The notes beneath the pieces are model-generated. The model saw nothing but the letters and a program-made list of their open reading frames with translations, was not told the origin of the DNA and ran no database searches. 64,000 bases of DNA from SHLQ01 sp964517125 (GTDB lineage: Bacteria; Actinomycetota; Acidimicrobiia; Acidimicrobiales; SHLQ01): NCBI GenBank assembly GCA_964517125.1, contig CAZFBD010000008.1, positions 25,952 to 89,951 of the forward strand, read 5' to 3'. Below are positions 18,495 to 27,379 of this stretch, in pieces (positions within the stretch are counted from its first letter, which is position 1; every line of letters starts with the position of its first letter). Both the position numbers and the translations under genes were made by a program.

Positions 18495-19158
18495 CGACCT
18501 TCCCGAACAACCCATGTTCACCGACGAGGAGTTCGCCGAGTACTTCGGCACCCCTGCCCGGGACAACGACGAACCACGCCGGACGCCGATCTGGGCACGT
18601 CTGATCGGTGCCATCGCCGCGCTGGCAATGCTTGCCGGGACCATCACCATCCTCGTGGACGCCATTGGAGACTTCGCGTCCATCAACGATGCTGGCGAGA
18701 TCCGAGAGGCGGCGCTGGATCGGGTCGACGAATCTCCCTGGGGCTTTCTGGTCTCCGAGGTCATCATCGTTCCCATACCCGAACCTCGGATCGGTGCCTT
18801 TGTCACCAACAACCCTCCCGACGGCATCGTTCAGATCGACCTCCGGCCGTGGAGCCCCGACCGGCTCGATCGTCTCGTGGACCATGAGATTGGCCACCTG
18901 GTCGACTTCGCCGTGTGGGGGCGTGCCCCAGCGGCCGAACGCCGGGGCGGACTCAGTACAGAAGCGTGGGCGGAGTGCGCAGCGGTTGCTGCGGGAACCA
19001 GACAGATCGACACCGTCGTCGTCGAGGGTGAATATCACTGCTACGCGGATGAAGCCGTGGTCCACGATGCGGAGATGGCGAGCATCACGGAGATCTGTAC
19101 CCGATGGGGAGAACGAATCTGCTCGACCCAGCGTCTCGGAGCCGACGGCACGAACTGA
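18487..19158 (+). CDS. Membrane-anchored HEXXH protein, putative zinc protease-like
   Basis: 223 residues from GTG 18487. A polar N-terminal 35 residues precedes one membrane helix (IGAIAALAMLAGTITILV), and then an extracytoplasmic domain contains DHEIGHLVDF, an HEXXH zinc-binding motif, plus a downstream STEAWAECAA that could supply a third ligand. I cannot name a family. It overlaps the polymerase gene by 8 bases, so it is probably co-expressed with ku, although its predicted location makes a repair role unlikely. Confidence 0.7.
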   Translation: MTDDLPEQPMFTDEEFAEYFGTPARDNDEPRRTPIWARLIGAIAALAMLAGTITILVDAIGDFASINDAGEIREAALDRVDESPWGFLVSEVIIVPIPEPRIGAFVTNNPPDGIVQIDLRPWSPDRLDRLVDHEIGHLVDFAVWGRAPAAERRGGLSTEAWAECAAVAAGTRQIDTVVVEGEYHCYADEAVVHDAEMASITEICTRWGERICSTQRLGADGTN

Positions 19159-19164
19159 CCCAGC

Positions 19165-19170
19165 TACGAT
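19165..19170 (+). promoter_or_regulatory. -10 box TACGAT
   Basis: TACGAT ends 6 bases before ATG 19177, which has no ribosome site. Confidence 0.45.
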
Positions 19171-19176
19171 GCCCGG

Positions 19177-19797
19177 ATGATCTCGCGCTTTGGCCCAGAG
19201 GCCGCCCTCCTGCTGATCGACGTGCAGGTTGGCGTCGACGTCCTGGATCACTGGGGCGGCCCCACAGGTCGGCGGAACAACCCCGGGGCTGAGGACACCA
19301 TGCGAGGGTTGCTCGGCGCCTGGAGGTTGGCCGGACGGCAGGTGGCGTTCACCCGCCACGACTCGCGCGAAGCCGCCTCGCCGTTGAAGTTCTCGTTGCC
19401 GACCGGCGAGCAGAAGCCCGGCTTCGAGATCCACGACGGTGACATCGTCGTGGAGAAGGACGTCAACAGCGGGTTCGTTGGCACATCGCTGGAGCTGCAG
19501 CTGCGACGGGCGGGAGTCGACCGCCTTGTGGTGGTTGGCTTCTTCACCAACATGTGCGTCGAGACGACCGTGCGCATGGCCGGCAACCTCGGCTTCGACA
19601 CCTACCTCGTGCCCGACGGTTGCGCCACGACGAACCGCGTGGGCCCCGACGGGACAGATCATGACGCCGAGGATGTGCACCAGATGACGGTGGCCAACCT
19701 CCACAGCGAGTTCTGCACCGCAATCTCTGCCGACGTTGCCGAGGGTCTGCTTGCCGCCGACGATCTCACGAGCGAACGGGTCCAGGGTAATGAGTGA
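19177..19797 (+). CDS. Isochorismatase-family cysteine hydrolase
   Basis: 206 residues. The catalytic triad is visible: Asp in LLLIDVQVG (N-terminus), Lys in VVEKDVNSGF and Cys in FTNMCVETT. Members cleave isochorismate, nicotinamide, or small amides and ureas. It overlaps the following amidinohydrolase-like gene by 8 bases, suggesting the two act on related nitrogen compounds. The substrate cannot be chosen from the sequence. Confidence 0.88.
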   Translation: MISRFGPEAALLLIDVQVGVDVLDHWGGPTGRRNNPGAEDTMRGLLGAWRLAGRQVAFTRHDSREAASPLKFSLPTGEQKPGFEIHDGDIVVEKDVNSGFVGTSLELQLRRAGVDRLVVVGFFTNMCVETTVRMAGNLGFDTYLVPDGCATTNRVGPDGTDHDAEDVHQMTVANLHSEFCTAISADVAEGLLAADDLTSERVQGNE

Positions 19798-20671
19798 AAC
19801 GAACTCCGTCGGCGTGGCCACCATGGCCGGTGCATTGCGTCGGGTCGGTATGCGAGCACCTGGCGCGATCCTCACAGCCGACGCCACGCGCTGGCACTAC
19901 GCCAACCCGATCAACGCTGCCGCCCTTACCGCGCAGTTCGAGGCCTTCGTTGCACTCATCGAGGCGAGCGGTGCCGAGATCGTCTGGTTCCCCGAGGAGG
20001 ACGACGACGACCTGGCCGATTCGGTGTTCACCTACGATCCATCGTTCGTGGTCCCCGGAGGCGCCGTGATCATGTCGCCGGGCAAGCCCTTGCGAAAGGG
20101 CGAAGCCGAGCTGCACCGGGCGTTCTACGAGGCACAGGACATTCCCATCCTGGGCACCATCCACGAACCCGGACTCATCGAAGGCGGTGACTGCTTCTGG
20201 CTCGACGAATCGACGATTGCCGTCGGTCTTGGCTTTCGCACCAACCAGCACGGTGTCGATCAGTTCGCCAACATCCTCGAGCCGCTCGGTATCACGGTCG
20301 AGGTCTACGACCTTCCGTACTTCCAGGGCCCCGAAGCGTGCTTGCACCTCATGTCGGTCGTCAGCCCGCTCGATGTCGACCTTGCACTGGTGCACCCGCC
20401 GCTGGTCCCAACGCGTCTGTACCAGGAGATGCAAAACCGGGGCTGGACGTTGCTCCATGCGCCAGCCGACGAATTCGACCGCAGCCTGGGACTGAACCTG
20501 AACGTGCTCGCAACCTCACCCCGCAACGTGATCGCCATCGACGGCTTTCCCGGCACAGTGGGGCTCATGCGGGACGCCGGTTGCGATGTGACCGCCTTTG
20601 TCGCCGACGAGCTGTGCATCCCCTGCGAGGGAGGCCCAACCTGCCTCACCCGTCCGCTGCTGCGGACCTGA
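19790..20671 (+). CDS. DDAH / arginine-deiminase-like amidinohydrolase
   Basis: 293 residues. The pentein features seen are DPSFVVPGGAVIMSPGK, HEPGLIEGGD, and a C-terminal catalytic-type Cys in EGGPTCLTRP. The family hydrolyses or transfers amidino groups of arginine-like compounds; length and the single-domain fold fit dimethylarginine dimethylaminohydrolase better than arginine deiminase. ATG 19790 lies inside the 3' end of the isochorismatase-family gene, so translation is coupled. The true substrate is open. Confidence 0.82.
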   Translation: MSETNSVGVATMAGALRRVGMRAPGAILTADATRWHYANPINAAALTAQFEAFVALIEASGAEIVWFPEEDDDDLADSVFTYDPSFVVPGGAVIMSPGKPLRKGEAELHRAFYEAQDIPILGTIHEPGLIEGGDCFWLDESTIAVGLGFRTNQHGVDQFANILEPLGITVEVYDLPYFQGPEACLHLMSVVSPLDVDLALVHPPLVPTRLYQEMQNRGWTLLHAPADEFDRSLGLNLNVLATSPRNVIAIDGFPGTVGLMRDAGCDVTAFVADELCIPCEGGPTCLTRPLLRT

Positions 20672-20677
20672 CCGCCA

Positions 20678-21598
20678 GTGCAGCGGGCCATCGTCCTGGT
20701 CTTCCTGGCCGACCTTTGGTGGGGAATCAGCGCGCTCTACTGGCGTGAGCTGGCGAGCATCGCCCCGGCCGACCAGCTGGTGTGGAGAATTGTGCTCGGG
20801 GTGGTCATGCTCACCGGCTGGTGGTCGTTCCGTCGACGAAATCCGTTCTCCGACCTGACCAAGCAGCACCTCGCCTACGGACTGGCCGGAACGATCTGTA
20901 TCACCGCGAACTGGGCGATGTTCCTATGGGCGGTGGCGAACGGACAAGCGGTCGATGCCGCACTCGGCTACTTCCTGACCCCGGTACTTGCGGTCGCCCT
21001 GGCAGTCGCAGTGCTCAAGGAACACGTCGATCCGCTGCAAACCGTTGCTCTCGTGTTCGCGGTCGCCGGATTGGTCTGGCTGTTCGCTCTCGAGGGAGGC
21101 GTTCCGTGGGTGGCCATCGTGCTCGGAGCTTCCTTCGCCACCTACGGCCTGGTCCGGAAGATGGGCCCCTGGGACGCAGTGGGCGGCCTCACCATGGAAA
21201 TGGTTGCCGTTGTACCCGTGGCGTTGGTGTTCCTGATGGTTCGCGGCTTCGACCCCAACGTGTCCATTGGCGGCGACGACCAGGTGCGGACGTGGATGCT
21301 GCTGTTGTTGGCTGGCTTGGCCACCGCAGCGCCACTCGTTCTGTTCGCCAACGCGGCCCGAAGTGCGCCGCTCGTCGTCGTTGGGCTGATGCAGTACGTC
21401 ATCCCCGTCGCGCAGTTCCTGGTCGGATGGCTGGCCCTCGGGGAATCGGTGCCGGCAGCACGATTCGTCGGGTTTGGCCTCGTCTGGATGGCGATCGCCT
21501 GCGTCATCGCAAATGAGGTACGACGGTGGCGAAGCCGAACGGTTGCCGTGTCGCTACGGGATCAGTCGCTCAACGGAACTGCTGACCCAACGGGTTGA
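20678..21598 (+). CDS. rarD: RarD/EamA-family transporter
   Basis: 306 residues with ten hydrophobic segments in two EamA repeats. The N-terminus (FLADLWWGISALYWRELA) and GYFLTPVLAVALAVAVLKEH match RarD-type permeases. It begins with GTG 6 bases after the amidinohydrolase stop, so it may export or import a product of that pair. The stop lies 29 bases inside the opposite-strand gene. Confidence 0.85.
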   Translation: MQRAIVLVFLADLWWGISALYWRELASIAPADQLVWRIVLGVVMLTGWWSFRRRNPFSDLTKQHLAYGLAGTICITANWAMFLWAVANGQAVDAALGYFLTPVLAVALAVAVLKEHVDPLQTVALVFAVAGLVWLFALEGGVPWVAIVLGASFATYGLVRKMGPWDAVGGLTMEMVAVVPVALVFLMVRGFDPNVSIGGDDQVRTWMLLLLAGLATAAPLVLFANAARSAPLVVVGLMQYVIPVAQFLVGWLALGESVPAARFVGFGLVWMAIACVIANEVRRWRSRTVAVSLRDQSLNGTADPTG

Positions 21599-22184
21599 GC
21601 CCCTTCGGGTTCATGCCGTACCGGTTCGGTCCCGGTGTGCTGTCGAGGAAGAAAAAGACCAGGAGCACGAGACTGATGCATGGAACGAGGTTCAGCAGGT
21701 AGTACCAGCCACTTCGGTTCGTGTCGTGCAGCCTCCGGACCGCAACGGCCAATCCAGGAATGAACATCGCCAACGCGAACAAGACCAGGAGTGCAAGAAA
21801 GACGAAGGTGAGCGGGCTTGGGTCGCCGCCCGAGTCGGCACTCGCCATGGCGATCAGCGGGATGTACAGGACGAAGGAAATTCCGGCCGTGATCAGGGTG
21901 AACCACCAGTACTCCGACCGGCGTGACCGGCCGTCGAACGTCTTCCATCGCTTGAGGGCCAACAGGTACCACTGGAACGGACCGCGGTCGGCGTCGTGTT
22001 GCCCGCTGGTGTCATACACCATCTGTGGAGGCGCAGCAGGGAAGCCGCCAGCCATCTGGGGTGCCGACGCGCCCACGGTCGGCTGAACCTGCGGCTGCCC
22101 AATCCACTGGGCACCATCCCACCATCGCACCGTTCCGGGAGGATCTCCCTGCGCTGCGTACCAACCGGGTTGCGCGTTTGCCAT
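21570..22184 (-). CDS. DUF2510 + DUF805 membrane protein
   Basis: 204 residues. The N-terminus QPGWYAAQGDPPGTVRWWDG matches the short DUF2510 pattern. A Pro/Gln-rich linker follows, and then a DUF805 domain with four hydrophobic segments and the typical FDGRSRRSEYWW and VRRLHDTNRSGW motifs. Function unknown. ATG 22184 has GAGG about 10 bases upstream. Confidence 0.85.
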   Translation of the reverse strand: MANAQPGWYAAQGDPPGTVRWWDGAQWIGQPQVQPTVGASAPQMAGGFPAAPPQMVYDTSGQHDADRGPFQWYLLALKRWKTFDGRSRRSEYWWFTLITAGISFVLYIPLIAMASADSGGDPSPLTFVFLALLVLFALAMFIPGLAVAVRRLHDTNRSGWYYLLNLVPCISLVLLVFFFLDSTPGPNRYGMNPKGLNPLGQQFR

Positions 22185-22268
22185 GTCGTCGCCTCATCTC
22201 GCCGTCTTCGGCAAACGTAGAACACGACGAGCGGCGAGGCTCGGACCTTGCGCTTCCGGGCGAATGCC

Positions 22269-22931
22269 TCAGAGGGTCCAGTCGATCGGGGCGAGCCCGG
22301 CCTCGACCAGCGCAGCATTTGCCCGGCTGAACGGACGGCTGCCGAAGAACCCACGGTGCGCCGAGAGGGGAGAGGGATGGGGCGACTCGATGATCGTGTG
22401 CCGGCTGGTGTCGACCAGGGCCTTCTTGCGCCGCGCCGACGCTCCCCACAGGATGAACACGACCTGATCGGACTTGTCGTTGACCGCACGGATCACCTGG
22501 TCGGTGAAGGTCTCCCAGCCCTGCTTTTGATGCGACGCAGCGTCGTGCGCCCGGACGGTCAGGGTCGCGTTCAACAACAGCACACCCTGACGGGCCCATG
22601 CGCCAAGGTTGCCGTGCTCCGGCCGCGGAATTCCCAGGTCGCTCTCCAGCTCCTTGTGCATGTTCTGCAAGGACGGAGGGGTCCGGACCCCGGGCTGCAC
22701 CGAAAAGGCGAGACCGTGCGCCTGGTTCGGACCGTGATACGGGTCCTGTCCCAGAATCATCACCCGCGTCTCGGCGTACGAGGTCAGATGCAGCGCAGCG
22801 AACACGTCCTCGTGGGGAGGGAAGACCTCGTGTGCCGCCCGCTCCTGCGCGACGAAGGCCTGCAGTTCCTGCCAGTACGGCTTGGCGAACTCGCCACGGA
22901 GCAACGGGTTCCAGTCCGTCGGTGCTGCCAT
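22269..22931 (-). CDS. ung: Uracil-DNA glycosylase, family 1
   Basis: 220 residues. The water-activating loop GQDPYHGPNQAHGLAFSV, a PPSLQNMHKEL segment, a uracil-binding region LLLNATLTV, and the HPSPLSAHRGFFG leucine loop are all present. It removes uracil from DNA to start base-excision repair. A TATCGT box lies 6 bases before ATG 22931. Confidence 0.96.
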   Translation of the reverse strand: MAAPTDWNPLLRGEFAKPYWQELQAFVAQERAAHEVFPPHEDVFAALHLTSYAETRVMILGQDPYHGPNQAHGLAFSVQPGVRTPPSLQNMHKELESDLGIPRPEHGNLGAWARQGVLLLNATLTVRAHDAASHQKQGWETFTDQVIRAVNDKSDQVVFILWGASARRKKALVDTSRHTIIESPHPSPLSAHRGFFGSRPFSRANAALVEAGLAPIDWTL

Positions 22932-22937
22932 ACGGCG

Positions 22938-22943
22938 ACGATA
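22938..22943 (-). promoter_or_regulatory. -10 box TATCGT before ung
   Basis: TATCGT on the minus strand ends 6 bases before the ung ATG. Confidence 0.4.
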
Positions 22944-23019
22944 CCGGCGGGACCGGCTCCGCTTCCAGCCAGTGGTGAACAGCGCCCATCGGGTCGGCCG
23001 AGCATGGGGGAATCACCGC

Positions 23020-23025
23020 TAGTGT
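23020..23025 (+). promoter_or_regulatory. -10 box TAGTGT before pepA
   Basis: TAGTGT ends 6 bases before ATG 23032 and argues for that ATG over the in-frame TTG at 23026. Confidence 0.45.
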
Positions 23026-23031
23026 TTGCGA

Positions 23032-24477
23032 ATGGCACTTGCACTCACCACCGCTCGCTCCGCTCCCGCAGCCGCCGAACTCGTCGGCGTTGGCATCTTC
23101 AAAGATGACGACATCCCCGAGGGTCTTCCGGCCGCAGCGCTGGCAAGCCGCGGATTCGATGGCGGCCTCGGCAAGACCATGATCGTCGAGACAGCGTCGG
23201 GGCTCCGCGCCGCAATTGGCCTGGGCGCCAAGGACGACTTCACCGAGGGATCGCTCCGACGGGCTGGCGCCGGATTCGCCCGAGCCAGCCGCCGACACAA
23301 GCACGTCGCACTGTCGGTCATCGCCGATGCCGCAAAGGTGATCGACGGCCTCGACCAGGGTGCCGCCGCCGAAGCACTCGCCGAAGGGCTCGAGCTCGGC
23401 TGCTACCGCTTCGAGACGTACAAGTCGAAGAACGCCCGCAACGATCTGAAGAAGGTCACCATCGCCGGGTCCACCTCGGCCGCCGTCAAGACCGGCCTCG
23501 GCATTGGCCAGGCGATCGGTTCCGGACAGCTCCTCGCACGCACGCTCGTCAACGAGCCGGGCGGCACGCTCACCGCTCCCGAGCTGGCAACCCGCGTGCA
23601 GGCCATGGCCAAGACGGCTGGGCTCACCTGCAAGGTCATGGACCTCGCTGCCATCAAGCGTGCGAAGCTCGGCGGACTTCTCGGCGTCGCCCGTGGCTCC
23701 ACCAACCAGCCCCGGTTCGTCGAACTGACCTGGACCCCCAAGGGCAAGAAGAAGGGAACCCTCGCGTTCGTCGGCAAGGGCGTCACCTTCGACGCAGGCG
23801 GCCTCTCCATCAAGAGCGGTGCCGGCATGATGACCATGAAGATGGACATGGGTGGAGCAGCTGCCGTCATCGGAGCGATGTCGGCCATGAAGGCCGTCAA
23901 CCCCAGCACCCAGGTCCGCGCCTACCTCCCAATGACCGACAACATGCTCGGTGGCGACGCCACCCGCCCCGGTGACGTCCTGAAGATCCGCAACGGCAAG
24001 ACCATCGAGGTGTTGAACACCGATGCTGAGGGCCGTCTGATCCTGGCCGACGCGCTGTCGCTCGCCAGCGAGGCAAAGCCCGACGCGATCATCGACCTCG
24101 CCACCCTCACCGGTGCCTGTGCCGTGGCGCTCGGCCCCAAGATCGCTGGCCTCATGAGCAACGACGAGGATTTCGCGGCCACGGTCAAGCAGGCCGCTGA
24201 AGATGCGGGCGAGCGTGTGTGGCAGCTTCCGCTTCCCGCCGACTACGCCTCGCAGTTCGAGTCGTCGGTCGCCGACATGAAGAACATCGGCACGCCACAT
24301 GGTGGGGCCATCACCGCCGGACTCATCCTGCAGAACTTCGTTGCCGACGACATTCCGTGGGTGCACCTCGACATCGCCGGGCCCGCATGGACCGACAGCG
24401 AAGACCCCGAGAACCGCAAGGGCGGCACCGGATTTGGTGTTCGCACCCTCATCGAGCTCGCTCGCAGCTGGGGCTGA
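23032..24477 (+). CDS. pepA: Leucyl aminopeptidase, M17 family
   Basis: 481 residues. An N-terminal regulatory-type domain precedes the catalytic domain with FVGKGVTFDAGGLSIK (metal Lys/Asp), MKMDMGGAAAV, and the signature NTDAEGRLILAD. It removes N-terminal residues from peptides in the cytoplasm with two metal ions. The M17 core is complete. The GNAT gene begins 2 bases after its stop, so both may be one transcript. Confidence 0.95.
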   Translation: MALALTTARSAPAAAELVGVGIFKDDDIPEGLPAAALASRGFDGGLGKTMIVETASGLRAAIGLGAKDDFTEGSLRRAGAGFARASRRHKHVALSVIADAAKVIDGLDQGAAAEALAEGLELGCYRFETYKSKNARNDLKKVTIAGSTSAAVKTGLGIGQAIGSGQLLARTLVNEPGGTLTAPELATRVQAMAKTAGLTCKVMDLAAIKRAKLGGLLGVARGSTNQPRFVELTWTPKGKKKGTLAFVGKGVTFDAGGLSIKSGAGMMTMKMDMGGAAAVIGAMSAMKAVNPSTQVRAYLPMTDNMLGGDATRPGDVLKIRNGKTIEVLNTDAEGRLILADALSLASEAKPDAIIDLATLTGACAVALGPKIAGLMSNDEDFAATVKQAAEDAGERVWQLPLPADYASQFESSVADMKNIGTPHGGAITAGLILQNFVADDIPWVHLDIAGPAWTDSEDPENRKGGTGFGVRTLIELARSWG

Positions 24478-24479
24478 AC

Positions 24480-24899
24480 ATGACATTCCGGTCGGCGACC
24501 GAACACGACGTCGAGTCGATCTGCGAACTCTGGGCGCAGGCAGGACTCGGCGGAGGTGAGGCCACCGATCGAGCCGAAGCAATCGAGCGGCTCCGCGAGC
24601 CCGACGGGTTCTTCGTGGTGGCCGAAGACGAGGGAACGATCGTTGCGGTCGCCATGGGCTGCTACGACAACCATCGGGGTTGGCTGAAACGGGTGGCCGT
24701 GCACCCCGACCGCCGAGGCACAGGTCTGGGCCGCTCACTCGTCGAGGAAGTCGAACGGCGTTTCCTTGCGGCTGGAGTGTCCAAACTCCGGCTGTCGGTT
24801 TGGGACGAGAACACCACGGCGCTCGCCTTCTGGAACGACCTCGACTACGAGGAACTCCCAACCATCCGGTACTTCACCAAGGACCTGTTGGCTCCCTGA
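24480..24899 (+). CDS. GNAT-family N-acetyltransferase
   Basis: 139 residues. The fold is complete, with the acetyl-CoA loop DRRGTGLGRSL after LKRVAVHP, and a C-terminal AFWNDLDYEE. The substrate is unknown; RimI-like or small-molecule acetylation are both possible. The ATG is 2 bases after the pepA stop. The sequence after its stop runs into a 100-N gap. Confidence 0.88.
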   Translation: MTFRSATEHDVESICELWAQAGLGGGEATDRAEAIERLREPDGFFVVAEDEGTIVAVAMGCYDNHRGWLKRVAVHPDRRGTGLGRSLVEEVERRFLAAGVSKLRLSVWDENTTALAFWNDLDYEELPTIRYFTKDLLAP

Positions 24900-24905
24900 A
24901 CGCCG

Positions 24906-25005
24906 NNNNNNNNNNNNNNNNNNNNNNNNNNNNNNNNNNNNNNNNNNNNNNNNNNNNNNNNNNNNNNNNNNNNNNNNNNNNNNNNNNNNNNNNNNNNNNN
25001 NNNNN
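24906..25005. other. 100-N scaffold gap
   Basis: Exactly 100 N. Unlike the sucB gap, the flanks share no overlap, so real sequence is missing, including the end of the minus-strand gene to the right. Confidence 0.95.
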
Positions 25006-25784
25006 GTGCGTCGGAAGGAATCGACGATCTGGGTGGCCTCGATCCGCTGTTCGGCCGTGAACGCAGCACCGGTCGACTCCACCGTTAACGCGAAGGCGCC
25101 GCACGGCCGCGAAATGAGGCGAATAAGCGCCTCGGAACCGTCGCTCCGCTGCACGTCGACTCCCTGCTCCCAGTCCTGCGACGCTGCCGTGACACGCGAC
25201 GCGGTGACTGATGGATCGAGGCCGACCAGGAGCTGGTCGAGGGCTCGTTCGGCGTTGGGAGCAGACACCGGTTCGCCGAACAGACGAAGCCCTTCGGGCG
25301 AGCTGGTTGCGCTGAGCGTGAGCGGCAGTTCCGCATCGTCGATCATCCATTCGCCGCCGACTTCTGCTGCCCAACTCCGGCCGTCTGGAGATGCCGTTGC
25401 AATGTCGGGGCTCTGCACGAGGGTGGCGATCGCGCCGAGAACAATGGCGACCGCAATGCCGATACCGACCCGACGTCGCCAGATGCGGACCGGCGGGGGC
25501 AGCGGATGCACGGTCGGGGCATCGCCGTGAATGCGATTGATCAGGAACGCCCGGTCTCCGTCCATGCCATGGTCGACGTGATGCTCGTTGTCCGGCAGGT
25601 CAGCACGGCGCTGTGCGTCGGCGAGGAACTCCTCGACGGCGCCCGGAGCGGAGCTCGCAGAGGCCGAAAGGATGGTCACCGCCACGATCCCATGGATCGG
25701 ATGCTCGGCAGCGTAGGTGACGATGTCGCCGTCGGTCCCGATGATGCCGATGATCTCGAGTCCGCCGATTGAGGTGGGTCCCAC
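25006..25784 (-). CDS. Membrane protein with kinase-N-lobe-like start (3' end lost in gap)
   Basis: About 259 residues remain. The first 40 (PTSIGGLEIIGIIGTDGDI then AVTIL) resemble the Gly-loop and beta3 strand of Ser/Thr kinases, but the Gly loop is poor and the beta3 Lys is missing. At about 130-150 one membrane helix (GIGIAVAIVLGAIATLV) leads to an outside domain with no family I recognise. On the leaderless-promoter pattern GTG 25784 is preferred to GTG 25793. The C-terminus is cut at the N gap. Confidence 0.6.
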
Positions 25785-25791
25785 CCGGGTC

Positions 25792-25797
25792 ACGCTA
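25792..25797 (-). promoter_or_regulatory. -10 box TAGCGT
   Basis: TAGCGT ends 7 bases before GTG 25784 and overlaps the alternative GTG 25793. Confidence 0.4.
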
Positions 25798-25827
25798 CCG
25801 GACGATGACGCTGGCAGACTGGCAACC

Positions 25828-26898
25828 GTGAGCGAGCTGCACCCAGACCAACTCGCAGCCCACGACGCTGCGGTGCAGGCAGGACAGGCCGGATACCTCG
25901 ACCCGTTGTCGGGACTCTTCGTCATGACGGCGGCACACCACCGGGGTCGCGGGTCGTGTTGCAACTCCGGGTGTCGTCACTGCCCGTATCGTGAGCGTGT
26001 GACCGAACGAACGGCGACCCCCATGAACGGTCCGCAACGGATCGTCTCGCTCCTGCCGGCTTCGACCGACATGTTGTGGTTCCTCGGCCTGGGCGACCGT
26101 GTGGTCGGCGTGACCTACGAGTGCACGGTTCCCGATCCTTCGACGCTGCCTCCGAAGGTCACCGACACCATCATTCCTCCCGATGCGTCCCCCGCAGAGA
26201 TCGACAAGATCATCGGTGCGGCGATGGCCGAAGGTCGGCAGTTGTATGAGCTCGATCGTGAACTTCTGGCCGAGCTCGACCCGGACCTCATCGTGACGCA
26301 GGACCTGTGCCGGGTGTGCGCTCTGCCGGCGGGCGACGTCGAGGCAGCACTCGATGTCCTCGACTGCTCTGCCGACGTCTTCAGCTACGACCCGATGAAC
26401 CTCACGCAGGTGCTCGACGGAATCACCGAGCTCGGCCGGATCGCCGGCGCGTCTGCAGCGGCGCTCACCAAGGTGGACCGACTGCGGGAGCGGGTCGAGG
26501 CAAGCCTCGATGTCCCACGGGAGCATCGGCCGAAGGTCCTGTTCCTCGAGTGGCCGGACCCTCCGTATGGGCCGGGCCACTGGATCCCTGACCAGATTCG
26601 AGCTGCTGGGGGAGAACCCGTTCTGGCCAATGCCGGGGGACGGTCATCGGCCATGAGCTGGGACGATGTCGCAGCCTGTGAAGCCGAGGTCCTGATCGTG
26701 GGGCCATGCGGATTCAGCGAAGCGGAAGCGGCCGAGCAGCTGCAGACGGTCCTGCAGCGACCGGAGATCGCCGGGCTTCCCGCCGCACAAACCAGTCGCG
26801 TGCATGCGATCGACGCCGACCGGTACATCGTCCGACCGGGGCCGTCGCTCGTGGACGGAATCGGTGTGTTGGCCGACCTCATCCACGGCGACGACTGA
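25828..26898 (+). CDS. DUF5522-like domain joined to a BtuF-like substrate-binding protein
   Basis: 356 residues from GTG 25828. The first 57 look like DUF5522: GYLDPLSGLFVMTAAHHRG, then CCNSGCRHCPYRE. From about residue 70 it resembles periplasmic-binding-fold proteins of the cobalamin/iron type (RIVSLLPASTDMLWFLGLGD, QDLCRVCALP), but there is no signal peptide. GTG 25999 in the same frame could start the second part alone. It could be one fused protein or two overlapping products. The ligand is unproven. Confidence 0.7.
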   Translation: MSELHPDQLAAHDAAVQAGQAGYLDPLSGLFVMTAAHHRGRGSCCNSGCRHCPYRERVTERTATPMNGPQRIVSLLPASTDMLWFLGLGDRVVGVTYECTVPDPSTLPPKVTDTIIPPDASPAEIDKIIGAAMAEGRQLYELDRELLAELDPDLIVTQDLCRVCALPAGDVEAALDVLDCSADVFSYDPMNLTQVLDGITELGRIAGASAAALTKVDRLRERVEASLDVPREHRPKVLFLEWPDPPYGPGHWIPDQIRAAGGEPVLANAGGRSSAMSWDDVAACEAEVLIVGPCGFSEAEAAEQLQTVLQRPEIAGLPAAQTSRVHAIDADRYIVRPGPSLVDGIGVLADLIHGDD

Positions 26899-26900
26899 CG

Positions 26901-26906
26901 TACGCT
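26901..26906 (+). promoter_or_regulatory. -10 box TACGCT
   Basis: TACGCT lies between the preceding stop (26898) and ATG 26912, only 5 bases from the start. Confidence 0.4.
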
Positions 26907-26911
26907 CGGAC

Positions 26912-27367
26912 ATGGTCTTGTCGCTGCGTTCCCTCGACCGGCTCACCTGGCTTCGGGCCATCCCGCTCACGCTCGTGGCGGCGTTGGTCATTGCGGTTCC
27001 GTCCGATCTGCTGGACAACCCGATCTTCGGGAGACCGGTTCCGCCACGGGGCATCGACTACGTCATCCTCGGCGTGACCGCCGCCCTCATCGGGCTGGTG
27101 CTCGCCATACGCCCGACTCCAACCCCCGAGTCCGAACAGCAGGAGACACGGACCCTGGTTGGCGGTTTCGTGTCGTTCCTGGCTGTCGGATGCCCGGTCT
27201 GCAATCAGTTGGTGGTCGCGTTGCTCGGTACCTCCGGTGCGCTGGCGTGGTGGGCGCCCGTCCAGCCGCTCGTCGGGCTCGTCGCCGTTGGGTTGCTGGC
27301 CTACACGCTCCGGATGCGGGTGCGCACCGTCGATCTGCAGGCCTGCCCGCTCCCCGTCAGCCGATGA
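26912..27367 (+). CDS. Small polytopic membrane protein with a CPVC motif
   Basis: 151 residues with four hydrophobic segments. A conserved-looking VGCPVCNQLVVALLG sits at about 91-105, at the start of the third segment, so a CXXC pair faces or lies in the membrane. It could handle thiol redox or metal. The family is unnamed to me. It follows the substrate-binding-like gene by 13 bases but carries its own -10 box. Confidence 0.65.
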   Translation: MVLSLRSLDRLTWLRAIPLTLVAALVIAVPSDLLDNPIFGRPVPPRGIDYVILGVTAALIGLVLAIRPTPTPESEQQETRTLVGGFVSFLAVGCPVCNQLVVALLGTSGALAWWAPVQPLVGLVAVGLLAYTLRMRVRTVDLQACPLPVSR

Positions 27368-27379
27368 TCGGCCAGCGCC

